64,000 nt of DNA from contig NC_080426.1 in assembly GCF_029873635.1 (NCBI RefSeq), positions 56,062,093 through 56,126,092 on the forward strand, written 5' to 3'. The translations under genes and the position numbers were made by a program. The notes under the pieces are model-generated. The model saw only the letters and a program-made list of their open reading frames with translations, was not told the DNA's origin and ran no database searches. Origin of the DNA: Malania oleifera. Taxonomy: Eukaryota > Streptophyta > Magnoliopsida > Santalales > Ximeniaceae. Below, in pieces: positions 33,601 through 44,818 of this stretch (positions are counted from its first letter, which is position 1; each line of letters starts with the position of its first letter).

Positions 33601-36600
33601 AAAACCAGTTTAAGGTCTTGGTCGAGACCATTAGTCAACACGTGTTGCCTTACGCGTGGGCTGTGTGTGTTCAGGTGTATGTTTGCATGAATGATGCATA
33701 ATGCGTGTATAAGCATGAATGCATGACCATGTGTATGCATGGATGTGTATGTGCATGAATGTGTGTATATGCATGAATGAGCACGTGCATGAATGTTTGT
33801 GCATGCATGAATGAGCACGTGCATGAATATGTGTGCATGCATGATTGGATACGTGCATAAATGTGTGTGCATGCATGGATGTATACTTGTATGAATGCCT
33901 GTGTATGTGTATGCATGTGTATGTGTGAAATTGCATGCATGTGCATGCCTGTGTATGTGAATGTGGGTGTATGTGTATGCGTGTGTATACAACATGTGTA
34001 ACACGTGTGTGCAGGAATGTGTGTAAACAATGTGTGAAGTGTGTGCGCTAACGTATGTAAGGGAAATAATATTCTAGTAAGCAAATGTTAGTATGTAAGT
34101 TAGCATGTGTTAGTATACAAGTTAGTGTACAAGTAAATAATTGTTAGTATACAAGAAATTAAAAGGGTGCGGGAAAGTAAATGTTAGTATACTGGAAAGT
34201 AAAAGTTAGAGTGCGGAAATTAAATGTTAGTATACAAGAAATTATAAGTTAGAGTGCGGAAATTAAATGTTAGTATACAAGAAATTAAAAGTTAGAGTGC
34301 AGAAATTAAATGTTAGTATACAAGAAATTAAAAGTTGAGTGCAGAAATTAAATGTTAGTATACAAGAAATTAAAAGGTTAGTATGAGTTAATAAATGAAT
34401 GAGTTAGGGTTAGTATGAACGCAAGCAAAGAAATAAAATGTTAGTAAAAGTTAGTATAAGTCAATATGTAAATTAGTAAGTTAGTTAGAGTTAGTATATA
34501 AATTAGTAAGTTAGTAAATTAATGTGTGAAAGTGTGTGAAAAAGTGGCTGAGCAGTGTGTGTTAATGTGTATGAACAGTGTGTGAAATAGTGTGTGAGCA
34601 GTGTGTGTAATGGTGTGTCTTCACTTCACTTCGGCATTTTCACAAACACCTCACAGCCCTACACACAACCCACCATTTAGCAAGAACATGAACTTCCCAT
34701 GAGACCAGATCTCTCTTCAACATTTTATCAAACAGGTGGTAGGTGTTTGACAATTAATCACATGTGCGAGGGAATAGGCACTGGTTCGGGCATTTTATCA
34801 AATGGGTGGTGGGGTTTTTGCAAACCAAGCACATGTACAAAGTAGCAGAGTTTTTGAAATTACCATCCGTCAATTATGCACAGAGCAGATACTCATAACT
34901 CACACAAAACAATAGAATCAAACCCACTCCAGAAGTGGGAACCACATCACCTTCAGTCAAAGATCAAACAGTGGAAACATCAAGACAATTTAAAACTCAA
35001 ATTTTAAAAATCAAAGCACTACACGTCAACAGTGCCGCCATCTGCACTCCAATTACTGTTCATGGAACTAACATTGCCATTTGAGCATGAACTGCATGCT
35101 ATAGACGTGAACAGTAAAAAAAAAAAAAGCCGAATAGAGATTGAGGCAACTGAACAGTTCAGCATTTGTTTGCAAACAAGGCAGCTTAAGCAAAGAGGCA
35201 GCCAACCAGTGTCGTGGATTAGTAGCATACTGAATAAATTCAAAGAAAAAGAAAGCCTCACCGGAAATTTTTTTTTTGAAGTGCTTCTGCAACGGCCTCT
35301 TCCGGCTTTTTTGGTGTTCCAACAATGGTCTCAGGCTAGTGTGTTGTTAATGAAATTACCTTCAAGCATTCCTCATTGAAGTCCCTGCAATCATCGAGCT
35401 CCAAGAAGCCGCCTCTCTTTGAGCCATTTAGTCAAAGACCTCTCTTGCACATACTTTACAGTAGCAATAAACAGAGAAGAGAACTGAAAACCAAGATTGT
35501 AATCAGAAGAAAATGTGCTGAAGGGCGATGAGAGTCCAAGAGAGAGTGAGATTTGCGGTTGGTCTGCTTCAGGAATGCCTTCTCCGTCTAAAAAAAAAAG
35601 GAAACGTGCGCAGATCTCATCTGTTTTGCCACAGCTAAGAGCTCTCAGAAAGAGTCATGGGAGATGGGAGGCAATGTAGGTGGTCGTGCTCCTTCGGCTG
35701 GTTGCTACTGCTGCTGTGTTCGGGTGAAGGAACTGGGAGATTCTGAGCTCGGGTGGAAGGTGACGGTGGTGTTGGGTTGCTGTGAGACGGTATGTGGAGG
35801 GTGATTGGTTGCCATAGACGACCGGAGATGCCGTGAGGATTTGCAGGCCGTGAACGGAGTTGTGTGGCAGCAATGAAGATGACGATGGGAGGGTGGCAGA
35901 TCGGAGAGAGCTGTGGTGATGGTTGTGGCTAGACTAGATCTGCGAGGGGGACAAGAGAGAGCAGGCAGTGAGTGGGAGAATGAATAGCTGCAGGTGAGGT
36001 GGAGGCCGAGAGGGAGGAAAAGGTACGCTGTCGGAGTTGTGCAGTGAGGAGAAATGGAGAATGGGGGGATCCGAGAGGGTCTGTGAGGAGAGATGAGATG
36101 GAGATGAGGGAGAAAATTAGGGGGAGAGCAGGAGAGTGCCAGAGAGATGGCCGAATGGAAGGTGGTGAATGAACAATGCCAAAATCCCCTCCCTTTGCGT
36201 GTGCGCGTGCGCGTGCCCCGTAGCCTTTATAGGCTTTTTTTTTTTGTTTTCTTCTTTTCTGTATTTTTTGTTTGTTTTGTGATAATAATAATAATAATAA
36301 TAATAGTAAAAATAATAATAATAGTACACTACTAATAATAGTATTTTTTTTGTATTTTCCTTCATTTTTGTATTATTATTATTATTTTTATATTTTTATC
36401 ATTGAACCCTATCCTTCGAAAAGAGAGACTCGGGCTAAAATTGAAACTTGATTTTCCGAAAATGGAAGAACTTAGACTTCCTTTTTCCAAAATGCCCGGA
36501 ACTCGGTGAAAACGTACCAGGACTCGGTAAAGACACCGGGACTCAGTAAAAACAACTGAACTCACTGACAAGGAACCAAAACTCGGTACAGACACCGGGA

Positions 36601-39386
36601 CTCGGTAAAAACAAGCTGGGACTCGGTAAAAACATCGGGATTCAATTGAAACTCTGAGACTCATTGAAGACAAAATGGGACTTGGCAAAAATACTGGGAC
36701 TCAACTTAAAACGAACCGGAACTCGATACTGACACCACGACTCGGTAAAAACAAGATGGGACTCAGTAAAAATACCAAGACTCATTGAAAACAAATTGAG
36801 ACTCATTGAAGACAAAACGGGTCTTGGTAAACAAACCAGGGCTCAACTGAAAATCCGAGACTCCTGGAAGACAACATGGGACTCGGTAGACACACCGGGA
36901 CTCAATTGAAATTCCGAGACTCATGGAAGACAAACTGGGACTTGGTAAAAACAACGAGACTCATTGAAAACAAACCGAGACTTGGGATAAATACAGGGAC
37001 TCATTGAAAATAAATCGAGACTCGATTGTGTCTCTCAGAAGGGTCCTCCAATTTTTGAGGCATGAAGTCAACTTTATGTGCCGGGTCTTCTCAGAGTAGC
37101 TTGGTTAAAATTGGGGTGTTGACATACGTTATATCATCCACATAATCACTGATATGATCTGCACTAGTTGTTTCATTTTAGCATTTGGAATATATAAGAT
37201 CTATTATCTAAGTGGCATGAGCAGAGTTGGTACAGATTAAATGTGCAACTGAATTGATGCAGTGTAGTTCTGGTTGCGATGACAATCTATTGTCTAAGTT
37301 GTTTCTAGGTCTTTAGTTTTTGAAGCTAAGCTTTGGACTCTAATAGATGGCTGTTGTGGAAGACATATTTTTAAGATACATTGGTGAAGATTATAGTGTG
37401 TCCTAGATCAATTGGTAAGTTGAATAGCTTTTGTTTGATTCAGTTAACAGTTTGACTTCAAGTTTAAGTTCAATTCTGCGTAGGGGTCCATCAATCAATA
37501 AATCCCGGATCACTGTGTTCATTAGGCACGCTGAATTGGACTTAAACATGAGTGTTTATGTACAAATGATTTGAGAGCCCAATATTTGCTCCTTATCAAT
37601 AAATTTACATCTCCATTTATGGGAATTGTATTTCTGTCTTTGTATGCTGGTCTGTTTCTTAAAGCAAATGTTAGTGAAAACTGAACTTCTAACTTGATGA
37701 GAGAGTCTGAGTCTTGGGCTTAGTTCAGTCCCATGGTCTTGCATGGCAGGTTGCTTATGAAGAGGAGTGGATGGAAAATAGCTTGCCTTAGGTAGCAATA
37801 AAAATTGTTTTACCTCTTTGTGAAGAAGGAGATATTGAAAAGGAGAAGTTGTCTCTTGGTATGTTTCTACTAATTAGAATGGACAGTTTTGTAAATTTGC
37901 ATGAATATCTAACTTACAAAAAGAGCATGAGTATGTAAATAGGTAACTTTATGGCCTCACTTGGAACTTGGAACACATTGGAGAAGGAAAGGAAAATATG
38001 AACGAATCTATTTTATCATGTTTGATTTTGAGGAAAGTAAAAGAAGATAGAAAATATACAAATCAATGAACAAAAACTTGATTTTACACATCATTAACAT
38101 TTGATTTTTAATTATATTAAAATAAAATTTCATTATTAATAGTGTTTGAGATAGAGAGAAAATGTAATGGAAAATAAATTTCCTTCTTAATTTCATTTCC
38201 TTTCCTTTCCTTTTCCCCAAATAAAATTCAAAATCCTTAACCGAAACAGATCCTATATAGTTGTAGAAAATGGAGGATTGGAATATTGAAATCACTGAAA
38301 AAAGCTGGCCTTTTGATTTTAAAAGCTTCACAATCTTGGCTTCTAAAAGCTCCTTAGGCATGACGTCTATCTTTGGAAGTTTGGAGTTGGGACCTTATTA
38401 TTTGTGTGGATTTAGATGAACATAGCATAAAACTTAGCTGTGTAAAGCTTATAAAGGGACCAAGCATCCGTGAAGCCAACTTGTGTTGTTAAAAGAAGCA
38501 GCTTAGGTCCTATTCACTTGTGGAAAATGGTTTTCATTTTCATTTTCAATTTTTTAATTAATTACTGAGCTGTCACCTTTTTTTTTAGTTTTCTGATACA
38601 TATGCGCATGCGCGCACACACACACACATAAAAACAATGGCGACGACAATGACGACAAGCCTGAAGTCCTATTAGGTGTGTACATACACACAAATGGTTT
38701 TCACTTGTGGAAACTGTTTTTCTCATACAAATGTTTGGAGAAGTAGATAACAATGTGGCAGTTGTGTAATTATATGGAAAACTGAAAATGAGAAAGGAAA
38801 AATTCTTTCTATTACTGAGGAGGCCCTCATTTGTTTTTTGTTTAGCCTGGGAAAATTTCTATATTTGTTGGTTATAGTTCTCGCTTAGAGTATGGCGGTG
38901 GAGTGATAGAGTTGTTGAAGTCTTGAAGGCCGTAACATCCAAACAAAATTCAATCCAGCCCATGCTATTACTGCTTAGGACTACTGTATTTTATTATTGT
39001 TGTAATCTATCTTATCCTAGGTTTGGGAGCTTAGGTTTCAAGCCATGGGTTCGGATTGTGTGGATTTGGAGAAAATGCAGTGCAAAAATGCATTTAGTTT
39101 CATCCAAATAAATTCTAGGCTTGTCAACCATGCTCTCAAACTCTTATCTCAGTGTCTGTCTTTATTTATTGTTTTAGAAGATATGGCTAAATGACATTAG
39201 TAGCTAATGATGCACACTGCCTTTCCTTTGAATTTACAGGCTCTAGGAATGGAGAAGTTAAAATCTGAGCTGCAGGCACGGGGGTTAAAATGTGGGGGTA
39301 CCTTGCAAGAGCGGGCTGCCAGGCTTTTCCTTCTCAAGACCACGCCCATAGAAAAGCTTCCAAAGAAGTTGCTTGCCAAGAAATGA
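30061..39386 (+). CDS. SDE2: SDE2-like protein with ubiquitin-like and SAP domains (three coding exons)
   Basis: Joining 30061-30686, 31109-31748 and 39240-39386 gives 470 codons plus TGA with consistent phase and GT-AG introns. Residues 1-81 form a ubiquitin-like fold ending in [16 protein letters not shown]. The GGKGG at residues 80-84 is the conserved processing site of the family: yeast and human SDE2 are cut after the second glycine by ubiquitin proteases. Residues 105-145 hold the conserved [21 protein letters not shown] helix region. The middle is acidic and low-complexity ([18 protein letters not shown]). The last 48 residues are a SAP helix-turn-helix ([11 protein letters not shown]...[13 protein letters not shown]). 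SDE2 homologues act in pre-mRNA splicing of selected introns and, in animals, in the replication-stress response; nuclear action here is inferred. This is the only clearly intact host gene. Confidence 0.93.
30687..31108 (+). other. Intron 1 of the SDE2-like gene
   Basis: 422 bases, AT-rich, with a (CT)n run at about 30845-30869. GT-AG ends. No gene inside. Confidence 0.9.
31109..31748 (+). CDS. SDE2: SDE2-like exon 2 (acidic middle region)
   Basis: Acceptor TTTATTAG|GACGGG and donor ATGGAG|GTATGC. The frame continues past the donor to a stop at 31808, which is intron read-through. It encodes about 213 residues, rich in Glu, Asp and Ser, ending [13 protein letters not shown], a segment conserved in plant SDE2 proteins just before the SAP domain. 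Confidence 0.92.
33660..34060. repeat. TGTGTGCATGCATGAATG minisatellite
   Basis: Many variable copies of a TGTGTGCATGCATGAATGAGCACG-like unit of roughly 18-30 bases. The pattern alternates purine and pyrimidine over long stretches. The minus-strand frames through it encode only His/Thr/Cys/Met repeats. Confidence 0.88.
34085..34520. repeat. 43-base tandem repeat and derivatives
   Basis: Copies of a 43-base unit containing AAATGTTAGTATACAAGAAA and ending in GTTAGAGTGCAG are head to tail at about 34216-34380. Shorter and decayed versions built on GTTAGTAT flank them on both sides. Confidence 0.88.
36225..36231 (-). promoter_or_regulatory. Candidate LTR TATA box
   Basis: TATAAAG on the minus strand, followed downstream (lower coordinates) by CG-alternating sequence (36197-36219) and a CT-rich leader. 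The position between the minisatellite part and the leader-like part suits a U3/R border in a minus-strand LTR. No expression evidence is available. Confidence 0.35.
36480..37035. repeat. GGGACTCGGTAAAAACA minisatellite
   Basis: About 25 imperfect copies of a 20-30 base unit built on ACTCGGTAAAAACAC or ACTCATTGAAAACAAACCG. They lie between the candidate TATA box and the LTR's minus-strand start, the expected U3 position. Confidence 0.85.
39240..39386 (+). CDS. SDE2: SDE2-like exon 3 (SAP domain)
   Basis: Acceptor AATTTACAG|GCTCTAGGA. 48 codons to TGA, phase 0 with exon 2. It encodes [11 protein letters not shown], then [16 protein letters not shown] and ending LPKKLLAKK, the strongly conserved C-terminal SAP motif of the family. 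SAP domains bind DNA in other proteins. The exon is too short to stand out as an open frame and was found by splice-site reading. Confidence 0.93.
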   Translation, partial: ALGMEKLKSELQARGLKCGGTLQERAARLFLLKTTPIEKLPKKLLAKK

Positions 39387-39690
39387 TGTTACCATGTGCC
39401 TGACTGCATGAGGAAGAATTCGGTTTTGCAAAAATAATCTGCTTTCTAAACTGTAACCTGTATCTATGATTGGTCTTGCATCTGTATGTATGTGGATTTA
39501 CGACCACCCTGGAAGCCTGAAGGATGTTAGTTTTCCTCCTTTTCTAAGACATACATAGATTTGTATCCTAGCTACCCGACACAACAAGCGATTTCATTTT
39601 CAATGAGCGCTGCACTGATATTTTTTTAATTGCTTATTTAGTTAGTAGTAATTCTCAGTGACTTCTAATGTTTTCTTGATCATCCATCCA

Positions 39691-39696
39691 AATAAA
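39691..39696 (+). terminator. Candidate polyadenylation signal of the SDE2-like gene
   Basis: AATAAA about 305 bases after the stop codon in an AT-rich region. Plant signals are loose, so the true site may differ. Confidence 0.35.
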
Positions 39697-39699
39697 TTT

Positions 39700-40063
39700 C
39701 AATCACACGAATGCATAGTTTTAACTCCCCCCTAGTGCAATATTGTAACCTGGCTACGTGCATTTTTTTGATTCCTACTGGAATTCATCTGCTTTCTTCC
39801 GTGTTGTCTTGGAGTCGTGCGCTGGCTCCGGTGTTGTTTGACTTGTTTTCCTTCAGTACTTTAGTATTCACAATTTACTTTGAAATTAAATAATTTATTC
39901 TATGTAATAATAATAATCAAGTAATTATTTTAACCAATTTTCAATTATTATGTACAACAGAATTGCTCCGGGAACACTAAAAGTTGAGCTTTCAGTTATA
40001 ACAATAAAATTGAATAATTATAATTATTCCATGTGTCTATCAGATTTTACAATTTTCACCTTT
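39700..40063. other. Intergenic gap between the SDE2-like gene and a copia fragment
   Basis: AT-rich, with a short frame at 39711-39893 that has no recognised features. Nothing else is seen. Confidence 0.5.
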
Positions 40064-40859
40064 CTGTTTAATTGCCTTTCAACTTCATTCACATAAATCT
40101 CCAAAGCGTTTACCGCTTGAGATTTATCATGTAGCAAGTAGACATATCTGTAACGTGAAAAATCATCGATAAATGTGATAAAATATCGGTGATAAAATAT
40201 CTATCATTATTGAAGGTATTTACGTCAAAGGGTCCGCATATATCAGTGTGTATAATTTCTAAAAGTTGAGTGCTCCTTGTGGCTCCTTTCTTTGTGTCTT
40301 GTCTGTTTTCCTTTAATACAATGTACACAAATGTCAAAGTCAGTGAAATCCAAATTTGGAAGAATTTCACTCTTTACTAATCTTTCTAGTCCTTATTTGG
40401 AAATATGACCTAATTGTTTATGCCATAAGGAAGTAGATCGTTCATTCACTAAACTTCGTTTAGCATCAATACTATGATGCGAGGTTAAAAGTGTTTTAGC
40501 ATTATGATTATCAAGTTTTAACTTATATAATCCATCACAAAGCATAAACTGAAAAAAAAAACTTTATTAAAATTACAAGTGTACCCAGAAACATCCAATT
40601 TAGATAATGAAATTAAATTCTTAAAAATACTAGGAACATAAAAAGTCTCATATAAATCCAAACAATAACTAGTGTCTAGGATTAAATGATAAGTCCCGAC
40701 AGCTTCAACTGGTACTTTTGTTCTGTTCCCCATGAAGATAAACTTCTCATTCGGGTTTATGTTCCGGATTGTAAGAAATCCCTGCATCATATTAGAAACA
40801 TGAGTTGTGCATCCATAATCAATCCACCAAGTATTATAAGGAACTTTAGGTAAATTCAA
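40064..40859 (-). pseudogene. Copia protease and partial integrase
   Basis: The frame 40518-40859 carries WWIDYGCTTHVSN, the protease region with tyrosine in place of the serine of the usual DSGAT. The frame 40110-40370 continues in integrase with STQLLEIIHTDICGPFDV, then breaks. Codons from about 40140 down to 40064 restore an integrase-like reading (SQAVNALEIYVNEVERQL) in another frame. Stops and shifts separate the pieces, so it is inactive. Confidence 0.82.
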
Positions 40860-40871
40860 TTCGAACCAAGC

Positions 40872-41645
40872 TTACCGTTTCAAGCAGTACTTCTGGTAAT
40901 GTCCAGGTTTTCCACAGAAACGACATTTTTCCTTACTTGATACCTTTTTCTGGATATGATAAGAGGATTCATTATCCTTCAAAGATCCTTTCCCCTTTCC
41001 ATGCTTCTTTGCTTTCTTTTCAGCTTTTTGATTGTTCACATAATGAATAGAGTGAATTCCTTTATTGTTCAGTCGTGTTTTTTCTTGAACTAGCATACTG
41101 TGCAATTCATGCACATTCCATTTATCTTTCATGGTGTTATAATTCATTTGAAACGGTCCATACTTAGTCGGTAATGAGTTTAAAATGATCAGAACAATAA
41201 AATTTTCATTCACATCCATTCCCAAAGTCTTAAGTTTTGCTGCAATATTTGTCATTTCAACAACATGCTTATGCATAGTACGTGCATCATCAAACTTTAT
41301 GGTGGTTAACGTACCCATTAATGTCCTAGCAAGAGACTTATCTGCTATTTGGGAACCACAAACTTTAAAAAACTCTTTAGTACTTTCAATTTTGGGAATA
41401 GCTGTCTTGATGTTATTTGCAATACTCATTCGCATAAACATTGAACTTAACCTGTTTGATCTTTCCCAATTATTATAATAGGTTATTTCTTCAACACTAC
41501 TAGAATCAGTAATAGCAGCAGGCTGATCACTTAAGAGTGCCAAATCAAGATCCAATACACCGAGGTGAAATTGAACTTGTTCACTCCAATCAGCAAAATT
41601 CAACCCATTAAACATTGGAATAGATGAAACATGCAAGTGTAACAA
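40872..41645 (-). pseudogene. Copia gag polyprotein, near-intact frame
   Basis: A 257-residue frame with the copia gag pattern: FNGLNFADWSEQVQFHLG at the N-terminus, a capsid-like middle (LKTLGMDVNENFIVLIILNSLP), a Lys-rich linker and a zinc knuckle CRFCGKPGHYQKYC (C-X2-C-X4-H-X4-C) at the C-terminus. It would bind and package element RNA. The frame is open, but the element lacks reverse transcriptase and a second LTR, so I class it as a relic. The opposite-strand frame 41185-41478 is a shadow. Confidence 0.85.
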
Positions 41646-43279
41646 TCTAGGAACAGGTGCAAAAATTAACCATACTTAATGTTTTAAATGAAATATTTAT
41701 AAGATCACAAACATAAATATATTAATGTTTTCCTTTGGGAAAACACTAATGTAAAGAGCTTTAAAATGATGCTAATTAAATTTTAAAATTTTAACATTAC
41801 TTTGGTAACATTATATGCACTCATTATAAGTATCTATTATCTTTGGATAAATAGATAAAATAATAATAATAATATTACCAAAACATTATCCTTATATTAT
41901 AAGAACAATTAATCAACCTTTGGGTGATTCTTGATATCTTATAAAAATTTAATATCATTCTAGCATCAAATATATGAGTACTTTACTTAATGATTTAATC
42001 ACTTTGGTGATTAAAATCAAAATACTTTATAACATCAAAATGTTAAAATATTGTGAGTGACGTAAACATGTTAATATCATTCTATATATTTACTATCACA
42101 TCAAACATTCTGGGCTATCATTATTATTACATAATTTTTTTTTAAGAAGTATCATGGCAGAACAGAATTAAATACAGTGCACATAAAATAAATTTGGAGA
42201 TGTGCTGCATCGGGAAATTTTCTTGTGATTGTTTTGCAATTGGGTCAATGGTGATATTTTCATTATGAAGTGATAGATCACCAGATTGTTGTTTAATGTT
42301 ATCATACTATTCAATAACTAAAGGAACAATAATATCTGTTAAAGGTCTAGATATCGGAATAGGAACCTGGATCTCTTTAATGACCACATTACGTGATATA
42401 TCACTCCCACTAATTTCATCATTTTCAAGGAACTTTGAATTACCTGTTTAAAAAATTCTTATATTGTGACGACGCCTTTTGCTGAGGTGACGCTGATGAT
42501 GTGGCAGTGGGGTCCAGTGATGATTGTGTTAAATTATATTAGGTTAATTCCCAGATAAGTGGGGAGTCACAATGGACCGCTTAAGTCCCACTTTCCTAGA
42601 CAGAATTTTCCTCAGATACGTAATTAGCACAATATACCATAGAATCGGCCATAACGTAAACTATTGGCCATAATGTAAACTAGTCTTTAAAAGTAGATAA
42701 TTAATCATACGCAGTTAAATACAATTATTCACCCAACTATAAGAATTTTACATGCTTACTTTTATGTAAAACTCGACAATTCATGCATGCATAAATACAA
42801 TTGATCACCCAATATAAATATGTAAGTGACCCAAAGCCAAGAACCATGCATCTTTTTTTTTCTTCCAAAATTCTCACATTAAAGCATGTGATTCAGTAAT
42901 AAGACTTTATTGAGCAATTGATCATATCGTTTGTTCAATTCACAACTAAATTAGTTTACTCTCCAAAATATTAGTAGAATCCATCTGTAAGTATTGAAAT
43001 TACTACAAATTAAAAATTTAAATCTGCTAGAAAATAAACACCCAACAATCACTTTACATCTCGGGTAATGAGATTTAGAATCATGATATTAAGAACATAA
43101 AATCGCATAAATCCAGCAAATATCATATAATTTTTTTAATAATCATATATTATATTAATTTTTTTCGATTCCAGAAAAATATCATGAATACAAATTTTTA
43201 TACGAAACAAAAACGAGATCGTAAGGGGTTAACGAAAACAATCTTTATCATGCAATGAAGATCATAATAATTCCAACAT
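41646..43279 (-). other. Leader region of the truncated copia element
   Basis: 1.6 kb of AT-rich non-coding sequence between the primer-binding site and gag, long for a copia leader. No gene is recognised. A GC-richer stretch lies at 42460-42520. Confidence 0.55.
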
Positions 43280-43832
43280 GGCTCTAATACCACATGTAAG
43301 AAATCTAAATGTTCCTATCAGATAAACACATGATCTTCATCATCATGATCTTCACATACTTATATAATCTATAATGAGGAAAACATAAAATATACATACC
43401 GGGATCGTTCATGACAAATACAAATTGGTAAGAATGCTTGTAGAAACCGTAGAAATCTTTTCTCTCGTTTCACCCCGATCTCTTTCCATACTCCACCAGA
43501 TTTATGGGAATATGACTAATGAACAGAGAGCTAAGACAGAAAGAGGACAATTCCTATATGCCTTACTTTTAATCTATTCTATTACTTTGCAGAATATCTT
43601 AACCATCATACTACTTCCCATAACAATAGCAATATATATATAGATTCATAGGAAACTCTTCAACTTCCAGCCATTATATCTCACATTAGTTAATCCATAG
43701 ATAAGACTTTTCATTTTAGATAAGACCTTTCATTTCCCTTATCATAAGTCATTTCATTTCCCTTATCATATGGTGCACTTATCTTTCATGTGTTATTCAT
43801 GTGACACATATCCTTTGGGATATAATCCAACA
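43280..43832 (-). repeat. 5' LTR and primer-binding site of the truncated copia
   Basis: On the minus strand the LTR begins TGTTGGATTATATCCC and ends TTCTTACA (538 bases, 43295-43832). TGGTATTAGAGCC (43280-43292) follows after two bases and matches initiator methionine tRNA with one change. Confidence 0.85.
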
Positions 43833-44818
43833 GAACAACCAATTAATCTTGATTGATCAATCAATCAAATTTAAAACAGAGTGGTTGATTTTTTATTTTT
43901 GATTTATTTGCATTATTAACCAATTGCTAATTGCAATTTCCTTTTGTGATGTGTGTGCAAGTGCCTTCATTAGGAGACTGAACCACCAAGATGAAGGTGT
44001 CTTTTATTGTTTTTTAATTTTTCATGTTTTTATTTTTTATTTATTTTTTTAGATTGCATTAATGAATTTTGCAAAAGTAGTTTTCGCTAGATAAGGCCCC
44101 AGAAAAAAAAAATGAGGTGTCTACATCTTATGTTCCATGAGTGTTGATTCAAATTCAGCGAATGGTGGGCAAATGATGTTGCCATAGTATTTATGAGTTT
44201 TTTAATGGAGTTATACACTCACTAATCTCAAACTTCTCAAACTTTATTTTTCCATGCACATAGTTGCAATCTTTTATCAGGCAACTATTGTTTTCACTTT
44301 CAATTGAAAACACAACCTTCACCAACATGTCTTGGTGGGAAATAAAGAATCTAACTTTGGGAATGACTACAAGGAATCTAGACGATGCACAAGCCATGAT
44401 GGCAGAGCAATGGTGAGAATGGTAGAGAGCTTTGGGTAGTTCGAATGAGGCCTAGAGAAATAAAGGGAGAGGAGGGGGATGTCGTGACCTAATATCTGAT
44501 GGGGGTAATGTTTAACTATTTATACCTAATCTTCATTGTATCCAAGTTACCCTCTCACTAATCTCACACTTTTATAGACTTTTTTTGTCTATACCCCTAA
44601 GAAAAACCTTGTTGGCCCTAGAGTCGTGTTTGGGGGGGAGGGGGGGGGGGTTTAATAGACTCTTTTGCGAATTTTTGTTCTTTTCAACAAAATAATAAAT
44701 CTTGGCAATTATATCACAATATAATTAATATAAATCACACAAAAAAATATAAGAAGTGTAAGGAAGAGAAGCTTAACATTCATGTTAACATGGTTCGGCC
44801 CCTTGCCTACGTCCATGC

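Larger units (their letters stand above)
32740..37124 (-). mobile_element. Giant solo LTR, probable Tat/Ogre-type gypsy, antisense to the gene
   Basis: The segment starts TGTCGCGACGTCCC and ends GGGGTGTTGACA. On the minus strand it therefore begins TGTCAACACCCCAAT, a start I associate with Tat/Ogre LTRs. The flanks TACAT (32735-32739) and TACGT (37125-37129) are a target duplication with one mismatch. A block near 32950-33000 (GAGGGGAAGGTATTAGCACC) is also typical of such LTRs. At 4385 bases without primer site or coding frame it is best explained as a solo LTR. A minus-strand TATAAAG (36225-36231) may be its core promoter. It holds several minisatellites. The frames at 33573-34084, 35019-35379 and 36117-36954 are repeat by-products. 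Family assignment is inference; the boundaries are well supported. Confidence 0.8.
31749..39239 (+). other. Intron 2 of the SDE2-like gene (7.5 kb)
   Basis: Unusually long because it contains the solo LTR 32740-37124. The pieces 31749-32739 and 37125-39239 show no recognised gene. The right piece contains an AT-rich region at 37950-38260 bounded by CTCACTTGGAACTTGG and GAAACAGATCC, possibly a small DNA-element relic. It also has an alternating purine-pyrimidine run at about 38598-38629. The frames 32302-32499, 37556-37798, 38008-38361 and 38562-38753 are not supported as genes. Confidence 0.85.
40064..43832 (-). mobile_element. Truncated Ty1/copia element (5' half)
   Basis: A minus-strand element retains its 5' LTR (43295-43832), primer site (43280-43292), a 1.6 kb leader, gag, protease and the start of integrase. 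It stops abruptly near 40064 within the integrase core; reverse transcriptase, RNase H and the 3' LTR are absent. The right flank is GAACA. The element sits tail-first against the 3' end of the SDE2-like gene and is antisense to it. Its gag differs from those in the first 26 kb, so it is a different copia lineage, which I cannot name securely. Confidence 0.87.

Noticed and set aside
33573-34084. Three overlapping minus-strand frames, Cys/His/Thr rich, at first like zinc-binding proteins
   Set aside because: Translations of the TGTGCATGCATG minisatellite in different frames; composition only.
37950-38260. Possible miniature DNA transposon in intron 2
   Set aside because: The ends are only weakly inverted and no target duplication could be fixed, so it is not listed as an element.
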